Part shown: piece by piece, positions 1 through 7,616 of the stretch
Position numbering within the stretch: position 1 is the stretch's first letter
Layout: every line of letters starts with the position of its first letter
Position numbers and translations under genes: made by a program
The notes under the pieces: model-generated
What the model was told of the DNA's origin: nothing
The model's database searches: none
What the model saw: the letters and a program-made list of their open reading frames with translations, nothing else
Assembly (NCBI GenBank): GCA_027486345.1
Contig: JAIXPH010000036.1
Location: forward strand, 62,001-126,000
Source of the DNA: Paracoccaceae bacterium
GTDB taxonomy: Bacteria; Pseudomonadota; Alphaproteobacteria; Rhodobacterales; Rhodobacteraceae
Reading direction: 5' to 3'
Length of the DNA: 64,000 bases

Positions 1-1139
1 CCGATGGCCTTGAACACCTGATCGGCCTTCAGGCGGAAGGTCTGTGCGGTCAGTTTCAACCCTTCGGCGGTGTCCTCGGTATAGGCGAACTCCACCTCTG
101 ACACTGCGCCGTCGCCATGCACCGCCACAGGGGCGGCGTTGCAGATGATCCGCATCCCGGCGCTGGTGGCATGTTCTTGTTCATAGCCCGAGGCACTCAT
201 CTTCTCCTGCCCACGGCGATAGACGATGGTGACGTTCTCGGCGCCCAGTAGTTTCGACTGCACCGCCGCATCCACCGCCGTCATGCCGCCGCCGATCACC
301 ACAACATCGCGCCCGATGGGCAGGGTGGTCTTGTCGGCGGTCTGGCGCAGGGTGGCGATGAAATCGACGGCGTCCTGGACATTGGCCTTGTCTTCGCCGC
401 CCGCGCGCAGGGCGTTGACACCGGCCAAACCCATGCCAAGGAAAACCGCGTCATAGTCCTTTTGCAGATCGGCCAGATGCACATCGCGGCCAAGCGCCTT
501 GCCGTGGTGCAGGGTGATCCCGCCGATTTGCATCAGCCACGCCACCTCGGCCTGCGCGAAGTCGTTGGTGGATTTGTAGCTGGCGATGCCATATTCGTTC
601 AGACCGCCCGCCTTGGGACGCGCGTCGAAGATCACCACGTCATGGCCCTTCATCGCCAAGCGATGCGCGCAGGCAAGCCCCGCAGGCCCTGCCCCCACCA
701 CCGCCACCTTGCGCCCCGTCGCCGCCGCGCGGGTGAAGGGATGCACCCCCTTGGCCATCAGCGTGTCGGTGGCAAAGCGTTGCAAGCGCCCGATCTCCAC
801 CGGTTTGCCCTCGGCGGTTTCGCGCACGCAGGCCTCTTCGCACAGGGTCTCGGTCGGGCAGACGCGGGCGCACATTCCGCCAAGGATGTTCTGGCTCAGG
901 ATGGTTTTCGCCGCCGCATCGGGCGTGCCGGTGGCGATCTGGCGGATGAAGAGCGGGATGTCGATGCTGGTCGGGCAGGCTGTCATGCAGGGCGCGTCAT
1001 GGCAGAAGTAGCAGCGGTCGGCGGCCACCCGCGCCTCGTGCCGGTCAAAGGGCGCTTCGTGATCGGCGAAATTCTCGGCGATGGCCGCGGGTGCTAGGCG
1101 ACCGGCAACGATGCCGGGGGTCAGCGGGCTGTTGGACAA
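1..1139 (-). CDS. preT: NAD(P)-dependent oxidoreductase, PreT-like dihydropyrimidine dehydrogenase small subunit (partial)
   Basis: Partial gene whose 3' end lies beyond the left edge; about 379 codons are visible. PreT passes electrons from NADH to PreA for reductive pyrimidine catabolism. The N-terminal part (residues ~40-95) has two cysteine clusters of the GltD/PreT type, CYFCHDAPCMTACP and later CARVCPTETLCEEAC, expected to bind two [4Fe-4S] centres. Two Rossmann motifs follow, VVGAGPAGLACA (FAD) and VVIGGGMTAVDAA (NAD(P)). The best start is TTG at 1139 preceded by AGGGAG; no ATG gives the full N-terminus. Expected partners (preA, hydA) would lie to the left. A glutamate synthase small-subunit homologue is the main alternative. 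Confidence 0.85.
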   Translation of the reverse strand, partial: MSNSPLTPGIVAGRLAPAAIAENFADHEAPFDRHEARVAADRCYFCHDAPCMTACPTSIDIPLFIRQIATGTPDAAAKTILSQNILGGMCARVCPTETLCEEACVRETAEGKPVEIGRLQRFATDTLMAKGVHPFTRAAATGRKVAVVGAGPAGLACAHRLAMKGHDVVIFDARPKAGGLNEYGIASYKSTNDFAQAEVAWLMQIGGITLHHGKALGRDVHLADLQKDYDAVFLGMGLAGVNALRAGGEDKANVQDAVDFIATLRQTADKTTLPIGRDVVVIGGGMTAVDAAVQSKLLGAENVTIVYRRGQEKMSASGYEQEHATSAGMRIICNAAPVAVHGDGAVSEVEFAYTEDTAEGLKLTAQTFRLKADQVFKAI

Positions 1140-1466
1140 GGCGGAACTCCCTGTGATGTTGTGTTCTTTTGTCAAAGGCTGGCACAGGTCAGAAATTTTA
1201 TCAAAAGGTAAAATATCGTCCGCCGCAGGTTTTTCGCGGCTTTTGCGTCCAACACGCTTTGGATGCCCGCAAAAGCGGCAAACATCGGCGCTTTTCACCT
1301 CGGACGGGCTGGCGTATAAGGCCACGATCCTTGCTTCCGCCGGGTCCCTCCCGGGACGGCTGCGGGAGGGCAAGGCAATGATAGCACGCGCAGGCACCCT
1401 GCCCTGCGGCACAACAGGCGTAATTCGGGTGGCCCGCGGTTCGGGCAAGGCCCCAAAGAGGATGGC
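1140..1466. other. Divergent intergenic region preT/accB
   Basis: This 327-base stretch separates the divergent preT and accB genes and holds no credible gene. Its preT-proximal part (about 1185-1215) is A+T-rich and carries the inverted repeat listed separately. Toward accB, TATAAG at 1315-1320 is a good sigma70 -10 box, but the matching -35 (TTTCAC, 1293-1298) is poor, so an accBC promoter here is only a candidate. Confidence 0.5.
1195..1214. promoter_or_regulatory. Inverted repeat, candidate operator of preT
   Basis: ATTTTA (1195-1200) and TAAAAT (1209-1214) form a perfect 6-base inverted repeat around an 8-base spacer. It lies about 56 bases upstream of the preT start in an otherwise G+C-rich region. 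It could be a repressor operator or simply promoter-associated A+T-rich DNA; no regulator is identified. Confidence 0.3.
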
Positions 1467-1961
1467 ATGAGCAAAAACACTTCCGAAGCGGACGTCGCCT
1501 TCATCCAGGCGCTGGCGGAACTCCTGAACCAGAACGAGCTGACCGAACTGTCGGTGAAGCGCGAATATGGCGAGGATGACAGTCTGGAAGTCCGCGTGGT
1601 CAAACAGCAAAACGTCGTGACCGTCACCGCCGCAGCGCCCGCCGCCGCCCCCGTGGCCTATGCCGCGGCCCCCGTGGCCGCCGCAGCACCCGCCGCCCCC
1701 GCCGCACCGGAAGACCCGGCGCAGCATCCCGGCGCTGTGACCTCGCCCATGGTGGGCACCTGCTATCTGGCGGCCGAACCGGGTGCCACTCCCTTCATCA
1801 CCGTGGGGGCCACCGTGTCCGAAGGCCAGACCGTGCTGATCATCGAAGCGATGAAGACGATGAACCACATCCCCGCGCCGAAATCCGGCACGGTGAAGCG
1901 CATCCTCGTCGAGGATGGGTCGCCCGTCGAATACGGCGCGCCGCTGTTGATCATCGAATGA
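1467..1961 (+). CDS. accB: Acetyl-CoA carboxylase biotin carboxyl carrier protein
   Basis: The 164-residue protein carries the biotin of acetyl-CoA carboxylase, the first committed step of fatty-acid synthesis, and is carboxylated by AccC encoded next. The biotinyl domain occupies residues ~88-164, with the biotin-acceptor lysine K130 in EAMKTM. An Ala/Pro-rich flexible linker (~residues 55-85) joins it to an N-terminal helical region, as in E. coli AccB (156 residues). The stop codon overlaps an ATG in the accC frame, so the pair is co-transcribed and probably translationally coupled. Confidence 0.97.
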   Translation: MSKNTSEADVAFIQALAELLNQNELTELSVKREYGEDDSLEVRVVKQQNVVTVTAAAPAAAPVAYAAAPVAAAAPAAPAAPEDPAQHPGAVTSPMVGTCYLAAEPGATPFITVGATVSEGQTVLIIEAMKTMNHIPAPKSGTVKRILVEDGSPVEYGAPLLIIE

Positions 1962-1972
1962 TGGGTGCCCCC

Positions 1973-3322
1973 ATGTTCGACAAGATTCTGATCGCCAACC
2001 GGGGCGAGATCGCCTTGCGCGTCATCCGCGCCTGTCAGGAAATGGGGATCAAGTCGGTCGCCGTCCATTCCACTGCCGATGCCGATGCGATGCATGTGCG
2101 GATGGCGGATGAATCGGTCTGCATCGGTCCGGCCTCCTCCTCGCAAAGCTATCTGTCCAAGGCGGCCATCATCTCGGCCTGTGAAATCACTGGCGCGCAG
2201 GCGGTGCATCCCGGTTACGGCTTCCTTTCGGAAAACGCGGCCTTCGCGCAGGCGCTGGAAGATCACGGTATCACCTTCATCGGCCCCTCGGCGGAGCATA
2301 TCCGCATCATGGGCGACAAGATCACCGCCAAGGAAACCGCCAAGGCCTTGGGGATTCCCGTGGTGCCGGGGTCGGATGGCGGGGTGCCAGACTTTGAAAC
2401 CGCAATTGGCGTGGCGGCAGGGATCGGGTTCCCGGTCATCATCAAGGCCACGGCGGGCGGCGGCGGTCGCGGCATGAAGGTCGCCAAGAATGCCGAAGAG
2501 CTGGAGATCGCCTTCCGCACCGCGCGGTCCGAGGCGAAAGCCGCCTTCGGCAATGACGAAGTCTATATCGAGAAATACCTGCAAAAGCCCCGCCACATCG
2601 AAATTCAGGTGTTCGGCGATGGCAAGGGCAATGCGGTGCATCTGGGCGAGCGCGACTGCTCCTTGCAGCGCCGCCACCAGAAGGTGTTCGAAGAGGCGCC
2701 GGGTCCGGCCATCACGCCCAAGATGCGCTCTGAAATCGGCGCGATCTGTGCGGAGGCTGTTGCCAAGATCAACTACATCGGCGCGGGCACGATCGAGTTC
2801 CTATATGAAGACGGCAACTTCTACTTCATCGAGATGAACACCCGCCTGCAGGTGGAACATCCGGTGACAGAGGCGATCTTCGGCGTGGACCTCGTGCGCG
2901 AACAGATCCGCGTGGCCTCCGGCCTGCCGATGTCGTTTTCGCAGTCCGACCTCGAGATCAATGGCCACGCCATCGAGGTGCGGATCAACGCCGAAAAGCT
3001 CCCGAATTTCGCGCCCTGCCCCGGCAAGGTGCGGGTGTTCCACGCCCCCGGCGGGCTTGGCGTGCGGATGGATTCGGCGCTTTACGGCGGCTATTCGATC
3101 CCGCCCTATTACGACAGCCTGATCGGCAAGCTGATCGTGCATGGCCGTGACCGCCCCGAAGCGCTCGCCCGCCTGAAGCGCGCGCTGGGGGAGTTGATCA
3201 TCGACGGCATCGACACCTCGGTCCCGCTGTTCCACATGCTGCTGGCGGAACCGGACATCCAGAACGGTGAATACAACATCCACTGGCTGGAAAAATGGCT
3301 GGCCGTGCAATTCGCGGAATGA
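1973..3322 (+). CDS. accC: Acetyl-CoA carboxylase biotin carboxylase subunit
   Basis: AccC carboxylates biotin on AccB using ATP and bicarbonate. The start at 1973 ([17 protein letters not shown]) gives 449 residues, the same length as E. coli AccC. An earlier in-frame ATG at 1958, overlapping the accB stop as ATGA, would add only five residues and lacks a clear Shine-Dalgarno. The ATP-grasp glycine-rich loop GGGGRGMKV and the [13 protein letters not shown] active-site segment are intact. A strong hairpin terminator follows at once, so accBC looks like a two-gene unit. Confidence 0.96.
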   Translation: MFDKILIANRGEIALRVIRACQEMGIKSVAVHSTADADAMHVRMADESVCIGPASSSQSYLSKAAIISACEITGAQAVHPGYGFLSENAAFAQALEDHGITFIGPSAEHIRIMGDKITAKETAKALGIPVVPGSDGGVPDFETAIGVAAGIGFPVIIKATAGGGGRGMKVAKNAEELEIAFRTARSEAKAAFGNDEVYIEKYLQKPRHIEIQVFGDGKGNAVHLGERDCSLQRRHQKVFEEAPGPAITPKMRSEIGAICAEAVAKINYIGAGTIEFLYEDGNFYFIEMNTRLQVEHPVTEAIFGVDLVREQIRVASGLPMSFSQSDLEINGHAIEVRINAEKLPNFAPCPGKVRVFHAPGGLGVRMDSALYGGYSIPPYYDSLIGKLIVHGRDRPEALARLKRALGELIIDGIDTSVPLFHMLLAEPDIQNGEYNIHWLEKWLAVQFAE

Positions 3323-3325
3323 CGG

Positions 3326-3350
3326 AAAGGGCGGGGAAACCCGCCCTTTT
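3326..3350 (+). terminator. Rho-independent terminator of accBC
   Basis: Arms AAAGGGCGGG (3326-3335) and CCCGCCCTTT (3340-3349) form a perfect 10-bp stem closed by a GAAA (GNRA) tetraloop and ending in T4. It begins four bases after the accC stop. Confidence 0.9.
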
Positions 3351-3397
3351 CTGTTCCGCTCTTACCAGCCTTTGCCCTTCCCCCCTTCCCCGTTGCT

Positions 3398-3439
3398 CAA
3401 ATATCCCACGGGGGGTGCGGGGGGTGTGAAACCCCCCGC
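3398..3439. repeat. CAAATATCCC...GGGGGG intergenic hairpin
   Basis: The segment CAAATATCCCACGGGGG leads into a perfect 9-bp hairpin, GCGGGGGGT (3417-3425) with ACCCCCCGC (3431-3439). It sits between the convergent accC and dehydrogenase genes. From general experience, CAAATATCCC followed by G-runs is a frequent intergenic motif in Rhodobacteraceae. It has no T-tail on either strand, so a terminator role is not certain. Confidence 0.5.
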
Positions 3440-3465
3440 TTCTGTCGGGTCAAGCAGCGCTGCCC

Positions 3466-4383
3466 TCAGACCGTCACGTCCCACGGCTTGACCCAATCGC
3501 CCGCAACCCGCAGGTCAATCCCGGCGTCGTCTTCGATCACCTTGCAGACCGTCATCTCGCCCGCCCCCATGCCATAGCGCCGCCCCGCCTCGCGGAAGCG
3601 CTCATGGGTGGCGTCGGTCAGAGTGCTGGTGGTGCCGGTGCGGTCCAACAACTCGCGGATCAGCGAGAGGTCTTTCAGGCAGAGCGCAATCGGAAAAGAC
3701 GGGTCATAATGGCCCGCGAAGATCGAGGGCACATCATGCGACAGCACGAAACTGTCTGCCGCCCCGCCCTTCATCACCTCCCACCAAGTCAGCGGATCAA
3801 GACCGGCGAGTTTTGCGGTCACCATCGCCTCGCCAATTGCGGCAGCGTGGATTTTCCACAGCTGGTTGTTGACCAGTTTGGCAACATAGCCATTGCCGTA
3901 GGCCCCCACCTTGCGCAGGTGGCCCATCGCCTCGATCACCGGGCGGACGCGTTCGATCACCGCATCATCACCGCCGACAAACATCGGCATATCGCCCCGG
4001 ATCGCCGCATCGACCGAGCCTGTGACGGGCGCATCCACCGCCTGCCCGCCCGCCGCGTGGAACTCTGCCGCCAATTCGCGCATCAGAAAGGGGGAGGATG
4101 TGGTCATGTCGATCCAGACCTTCCCCCGGCATTCCCCGGACAACAGCCCCCCCGGCCCGCGCAGCACCTGTTCCACCTCGGCGGGGCCGAACACCATCGT
4201 CACCACGACATCGGATGCCGCCATCACCTCTGCCGCCGACCCCGCCGCCGTGGCCCCTTGGGCCACCAGACCTGCCACCGCCTCGGGCCGCAGGTCATGG
4301 ACGGTCAGGGCAAAGCCCTTGCGGCGCAGGTTGGCGGCGGCGTTTTTCCCCATCATCCCAAGGCCGATAAATCCCACACGCAT
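3466..4383 (-). CDS. NAD(P)-dependent beta-hydroxyacid dehydrogenase (HIBADH family)
   Basis: The 305-residue protein belongs to the 3-hydroxyisobutyrate dehydrogenase/tartronate semialdehyde reductase family. It starts with the dinucleotide-binding motif GFIGLGMMGKNAA, has the substrate-binding segment DAPVTGSVDAA (~residues 117-127), and the catalytic-lysine region YVAKLVNNQLW (~170). The substrate cannot be read from the sequence. It is divergent from the LysR regulator at 4495, which makes that regulator its likely controller. The pair sits between accC and aat. Confidence 0.85.
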   Translation of the reverse strand: MRVGFIGLGMMGKNAAANLRRKGFALTVHDLRPEAVAGLVAQGATAAGSAAEVMAASDVVVTMVFGPAEVEQVLRGPGGLLSGECRGKVWIDMTTSSPFLMRELAAEFHAAGGQAVDAPVTGSVDAAIRGDMPMFVGGDDAVIERVRPVIEAMGHLRKVGAYGNGYVAKLVNNQLWKIHAAAIGEAMVTAKLAGLDPLTWWEVMKGGAADSFVLSHDVPSIFAGHYDPSFPIALCLKDLSLIRELLDRTGTTSTLTDATHERFREAGRRYGMGAGEMTVCKVIEDDAGIDLRVAGDWVKPWDVTV

Positions 4384-4450
4384 CGCATTCTCCCCGCGGT
4401 TCCTTGGGGCAAAGCCTGCGGTGGCCGGTCTGGCCTGTCCAGCAAATGGT

Positions 4451-4469
4451 CGTTAAGGTGGGCTTAACG
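4451..4469. promoter_or_regulatory. LysR-type operator candidate (T-N11-A dyad)
   Basis: CGTTAAG (4451-4457) and CTTAACG (4463-4469) form a perfect 7-base inverted repeat around five bases. The core fits the LysR box T-N11-A (T4454 to A4466). It lies in the gap between the divergent dehydrogenase and LysR genes, 26 bases before the regulator's preferred start, as expected for an autoregulatory site. Confidence 0.6.
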
Positions 4470-4494
4470 CGTCGTGATGCCGAAAGGGGGCAGC

Positions 4495-5331
4495 GTGGAG
4501 ATCGACCTGCGGCTGTTGCGGTCCTTTGTGCAGATCCATGAAAGCGGCAGTCTCGCCCGCGCCTCGGATCGGCTGGCCTGCACCCCTGCCGCGCTGTCGA
4601 TGCGGCTGAAACTCTTGGAGACCGAGATTGGTGCGCCTCTGTTCATCCGGCATCCCGGCGGATTGGACCCGACGGCCCGGGGGGCAGAGCTTTACGCCCG
4701 CGCCCTGTCGGTCCTGTCGGCCTATGATGAGATGATGTCGGCCACCCGCAGCCGCCCCCTGCGGGATCGGGTGCGGATCGGTCTGCCGGATGATTACGCC
4801 ACGGGGTGGCTGCCGGGTCTGCTGACGCGATTGGGGCCAGGCTTGGACCGGATCGAGGTTGAGGTGACCTGTGATTTGTCCGCCCATCTGATGGCGGCGG
4901 TGCAGCGGCAGGAGTTGGACCTTGCGCTTGTGACCCTTGCTGCGCGTCCGGCGCGGGCGCGGGCAGCGGCGCATCTGCCGCTGCACTGGGTGGGCGAGGT
5001 GGGGAGCGAGATTCGCCTTGCCGCCTATCCCGAAGGCTGCGTGTTCCGCCGCGCGATGATTGCAGCGCTTGAAGGCGCGGGACTGCCGTGGCGCATCGCC
5101 GTGCAAAGCCGCAGCCCCGCCGCGATCTTTGCCGCCGTGCGCGCAGGGGTGGCGGTGACCTGTGTCGCCGAAGGCACCGCCCCGCCGGAGGTTCGTGCAA
5201 CTTCGGCGCTGCCTCACCTGCCCGATGTGCCGATCTACCTCGTCGGCGATCCCACGCCGCGCCGCGCGGTGGCCGAGGCCGAGGCCGCGCTGATGGCCGC
5301 CTTCCCCGCGCTGGAAAGCCTGCCCGCATGA
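4495..5331 (+). CDS. LysR-family transcriptional regulator
   Basis: Residues 1-60 form a LysR winged helix-turn-helix (DLRLLRSFVQIHESGSLARASDRL, then a recognition helix around PAALSMRLKLLE). The remainder is the periplasmic-binding-protein-like effector domain, about 278 residues in all. The GTG at 4495 has AAAGGGGG six bases upstream and gives the usual start E-I-D-L-R-L-L-R-S-F; GTG 4474 or ATG 4477 would add six or seven unconserved residues. It probably regulates the divergent dehydrogenase at 3466-4383. Its stop overlaps the aat start as ATGA. Confidence 0.88.
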   Translation: MEIDLRLLRSFVQIHESGSLARASDRLACTPAALSMRLKLLETEIGAPLFIRHPGGLDPTARGAELYARALSVLSAYDEMMSATRSRPLRDRVRIGLPDDYATGWLPGLLTRLGPGLDRIEVEVTCDLSAHLMAAVQRQELDLALVTLAARPARARAAAHLPLHWVGEVGSEIRLAAYPEGCVFRRAMIAALEGAGLPWRIAVQSRSPAAIFAAVRAGVAVTCVAEGTAPPEVRATSALPHLPDVPIYLVGDPTPRRAVAEAEAALMAAFPALESLPA

Positions 5332-5996
5332 AGGACGACCGCCCCTTGCCCAGCATCACCCCGGAAATCCTGCTGCGCGGTTACGCAGCAGGGATCTTTC
5401 CCATGGCGGAATCGCGCGATGATCCGGCCATCCATTGGGTCGATCCGCGCCGCCGGGGGATCTTGCCGCTGGACGGGTTTCACATTTCGCGTTCGCTGCG
5501 GCGGCGGATCTTGCGCTGTGGTTGGCAGGTGCGGGTGAATACCGACTTTGCAGGCGTGGTGCAGGGCTGCGGCGACCGGCCGGAGACGTGGATCAACGCG
5601 GAAATCTTTGCGCTTTACCAAGCACTGCATCAGGCAGGCTTCGCCCATAGTCTGGAGTTGTGGGAAGGGTCCGACCTGATCGGTGGCGTCTATGGCGTGA
5701 CGCTGGGGGCGGCGTTCTTTGGCGAGTCGATGTTCTCGCGCCGCACGGATGCGTCAAAGGTGGCGCTGGCCTATGCGGTGCATCGGCTGCGCGCGGGTGG
5801 CTTCACGCTGTTTGACACGCAATTCCTGACGCCGCATCTTGCCACCTTGGGCGGTCTGGAAATCCCGCGCGCGGAGTATCACCGCCGTCTGAACGCCGCC
5901 CTGCGCCAAGGGGCCGATTTTGATCCGCCGGGTTACTGCCCGTCATCCGCCGATGTGGCGGGGTCCGCGTTCGGATCGGGGGCAGCTTCGACCTGA
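5328..5996 (+). CDS. aat: Leucyl/phenylalanyl-tRNA-protein transferase
   Basis: Aat adds Leu or Phe from aminoacyl-tRNA to proteins with N-terminal Arg or Lys, marking them for ClpAP degradation (N-degron pathway). The 222-residue product begins with the typical region LPSITPEILLRGYAAGIFPMAESRDDPAIHWVDPRRRG (quoted in part by position, residues 7-44) and includes LIGGVYGVTLGAAFFGESMFSR (~117-138). The ATG at 5328 overlaps the upstream LysR stop. The last 64 bases overlap the end of the convergent DUF2155 gene. The C-terminal SSADVAGSAFGSGAAST tail is low-complexity and probably reflects that overlap. Confidence 0.95.
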   Translation: MKDDRPLPSITPEILLRGYAAGIFPMAESRDDPAIHWVDPRRRGILPLDGFHISRSLRRRILRCGWQVRVNTDFAGVVQGCGDRPETWINAEIFALYQALHQAGFAHSLELWEGSDLIGGVYGVTLGAAFFGESMFSRRTDASKVALAYAVHRLRAGGFTLFDTQFLTPHLATLGGLEIPRAEYHRRLNAALRQGADFDPPGYCPSSADVAGSAFGSGAAST

Positions 5997-6358
5997 GGCG
6001 GCGGTTCCGGCGTCACGCAGCGCAGCACCCAGACGTCATAGCGCGGGTGGTCCAGCGCCGACAGGCCGGGGGAGGATGCGATCATCCAGCCGTCAAACAC
6101 CGGGGCGGGAATATCGGTTTCGGTGATGGTCAGATGCGCCTCGGCATCCGAGGTGGGGTTGTCGGTCGGGTAGCGGCAGGAATCCAGCCGGATGGTCAGG
6201 CGGCCCGATACAGCGGATTGTCCGCGCATCAGTTCGATATCCGCCGTCTCGCCTGTCAGCTTGTCCAGCCAGCGCAGCACGCCGGAGTCCGAGTCGGAGA
6301 AGGACTGCGCCGCAGCCGGACTGGCCAAAAGCGCAAGGACAAGTGCTGCGCGCCTCAT
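5933..6358 (-). CDS. DUF2155 domain-containing secreted protein
   Basis: The protein has 141 residues with an N-terminal signal peptide (LALLASPAAAQS, cleavage near residue 18). A DUF2155 core follows, with LDKLTGETADIEL, two cysteines (in DSCRYPTDNP and VLRCVTPE) and the FDGWMIASSPGLSALDHPRYDVWVL region (residues ~88-112). The Pro/Asp-rich C-terminus overlaps the aat 3' end on the opposite strand. Function is unknown; the alphaproteobacterial family lies next to envelope and respiratory genes. The start ATG overlaps the mlaD stop (ATGA). Confidence 0.85.
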   Translation of the reverse strand: MRRAALVLALLASPAAAQSFSDSDSGVLRWLDKLTGETADIELMRGQSAVSGRLTIRLDSCRYPTDNPTSDAEAHLTITETDIPAPVFDGWMIASSPGLSALDHPRYDVWVLRCVTPEPPPQVEAAPDPNADPATSADDGQ

Positions 6359-6822
6359 GGCGTGCTGTCCGCCTTGTCCGATCCGCCGCCCGCGAACTTC
6401 ATCATGAGCGAGATGATCGACACCGCGCCTTGGGTGTCCAGAATCTCTGCCCCCGCCGCCAGATTGTCCACCGATCCGCCGGGGACCAGTTCGACGAAAT
6501 TGCCGCCCAAGAGCCCTTCGGAGGAGACCAGCGCCGCCGAATCGTCGGGCAGCGCGATCTGGTCCTGCACGGTCAGGGTGGCATCGGCGTAAAAGGTCTG
6601 CGGGTTCAGCGTCAGCGCCGTGACGGTGCCCACCTTGACGCCCGCAAGGCGCACATCGGTGCCGACCTTCACCCCCTCGACCGAGCGGAACGAGGCTTTC
6701 AGGTCATAGCTGCCCACATTGCCCGTGCCGCGTCCGGTGATCTGGCCGGCATAGACGACAAAGCCGATGGCCGCCAAAATCACGGCCGCCCCGGTCAGAA
6801 CCTCTGCGCGTTGACCGGCCAT
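6355..6822 (-). CDS. MlaD/MCE-family lipid-transport protein
   Basis: The 155-residue protein has one N-terminal membrane helix (LTGAAVILAAIGFVVYA) and one MCE domain (residues ~38-116: YDLKASFRSVEGVKVGTDVRL through LGGNFVELVPGG). This is the plan of MlaD, the periplasmic substrate-binding subunit of the Mla phospholipid-transport ABC system. No mlaE/F/B/C genes are nearby. The start at 6822 shares its A with the stop of the NDUFA12 gene (TGATG), so the three genes form one coupled operon. Confidence 0.88.
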   Translation of the reverse strand: MAGQRAEVLTGAAVILAAIGFVVYAGQITGRGTGNVGSYDLKASFRSVEGVKVGTDVRLAGVKVGTVTALTLNPQTFYADATLTVQDQIALPDDSAALVSSEGLLGGNFVELVPGGSVDNLAAGAEILDTQGAVSIISLMMKFAGGGSDKADSTP

Positions 6823-7196
6823 CACTCGGGCTGCCACGCCTCGTAGTCGCGGCGGGCGACGGGTTCGGCGCGGCGAAGCGATCCGGCGGGGGCATAGGCG
6901 GCGGCGGTGCCGGTCAGGTTTTCCTGATGCGGCTTTTCCCAGGCCTTGTGGACCAGCGGCGCCTTGGTCGGCGGTTGGTCCCAGGTGTGGTGCAGCCAGC
7001 CATGCCAATCGGGGGCCACGCGGCTGGCCTCGGCCTCGCCGTTGAAGATCACCCAGCGGCGCTTTTTGTCGCGGGTTTCGTAGTAAAGGTTGCCCTGCGC
7101 GTCCTCACCCACCTTCACGCCCTTGCGGGCGGTGTAGAATTGCGTGCCGAGCGTCTGGCCATTCCACCAGGTGACGAGCCGCTTGAGGAAATCCAT
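6822..7196 (-). CDS. NADH:ubiquinone oxidoreductase subunit NDUFA12 homologue
   Basis: The 124-residue protein has the NDUFA12 (complex I B17.2) signature: [26 protein letters not shown] near the N-terminus, then the charged [15 protein letters not shown] and the [15 protein letters not shown] segment (~residues 63-77). It is an accessory subunit of complex I in alphaproteobacteria and mitochondria. The start at 7196 gives the usual [15 protein letters not shown] terminus. It is the first gene of the operon leading into mlaD and DUF2155, with a long G-rich and hairpin-rich region upstream. Confidence 0.9.
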   Translation of the reverse strand: MDFLKRLVTWWNGQTLGTQFYTARKGVKVGEDAQGNLYYETRDKKRRWVIFNGEAEASRVAPDWHGWLHHTWDQPPTKAPLVHKAWEKPHQENLTGTAAAYAPAGSLRRAEPVARRDYEAWQPE

Positions 7197-7268
7197 CGCA
7201 TGCCTCCGAATGTCATTGCCCTCCATATGGCGGAAAGAGCGGCAGAGGTCCAGTGGGCAGAGGGTCAC

Positions 7269-7300
7269 GGGGCCGTGGGGATGGGGGCGTGGGGATGGGG
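7269..7300 (+). other. Putative G-quadruplex motif
   Basis: Five runs of four or more G lie at 7269-7272, 7277-7280, 7283-7287, 7291-7294 and 7297-7300, with loops of 4, 2, 3 and 2 bases. This satisfies the G4+ quadruplex rule with short loops. It is 73 bases upstream of the NDUFA12 start, and the G-rich strand is the template strand of that operon. Confidence 0.55.
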
Positions 7301-7317
7301 CCGTAACGGCGGATAGA

Positions 7318-7501
7318 GGACCGACGCGGGGCTGTCCTGTGGACAGACCCGCCGGTCCGATTGCGGCTGAGGCAACGAAGCCGCAAGGGGTGGTCAGCAG
7401 TCCCGAGGTTTCAGGCACGGGTCGTGACCGCCCGGCGGGTGCGCTCTTTGCGCGCCCGTCCCCCGCAGGGCGGACACGGCCCGTGCGTTGGGCGCACGGG
7501 C
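7318..7501 (+). repeat. Structured intergenic repeat, copy A
   Basis: The 5' hairpin (7318-7358) runs from GGACCG to CGGTCC with apex GTCC-TGT-GGAC. The middle is a GC-rich CGCCCGGCGGGTGCGC...GCGCGCCCG module. The 3' hairpin has perfect 9-bp arms GCCCGTGCG (7479-7487) and CGCACGGGC (7493-7501) with loop TTGGG. The order matches copies C, D and E. Confidence 0.7.
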
Positions 7502-7616
7502 GGGCATGGGGCAACCGTTGCGATGCGCGCGGGTCACTTGCCCCGCGCGAGTGACCGGGGGGGCCGCGCTTCCCTGTCGGTCCTCTGTCCCCTACCGGTC
7601 CCCAGCGGCCCGTCCG

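Larger units (their letters stand above)
7197..7616. other. Long repeat-rich intergenic region
   Basis: This 420-base gap has no credible gene. From left to right it holds a G-run block (7269-7300), hairpin repeat copy A (7318-7501), and a further hairpin with arms GGTCACT and AGTGACC (7532-7556). Reading frames through it are low-complexity and differ between frames. Confidence 0.6.
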
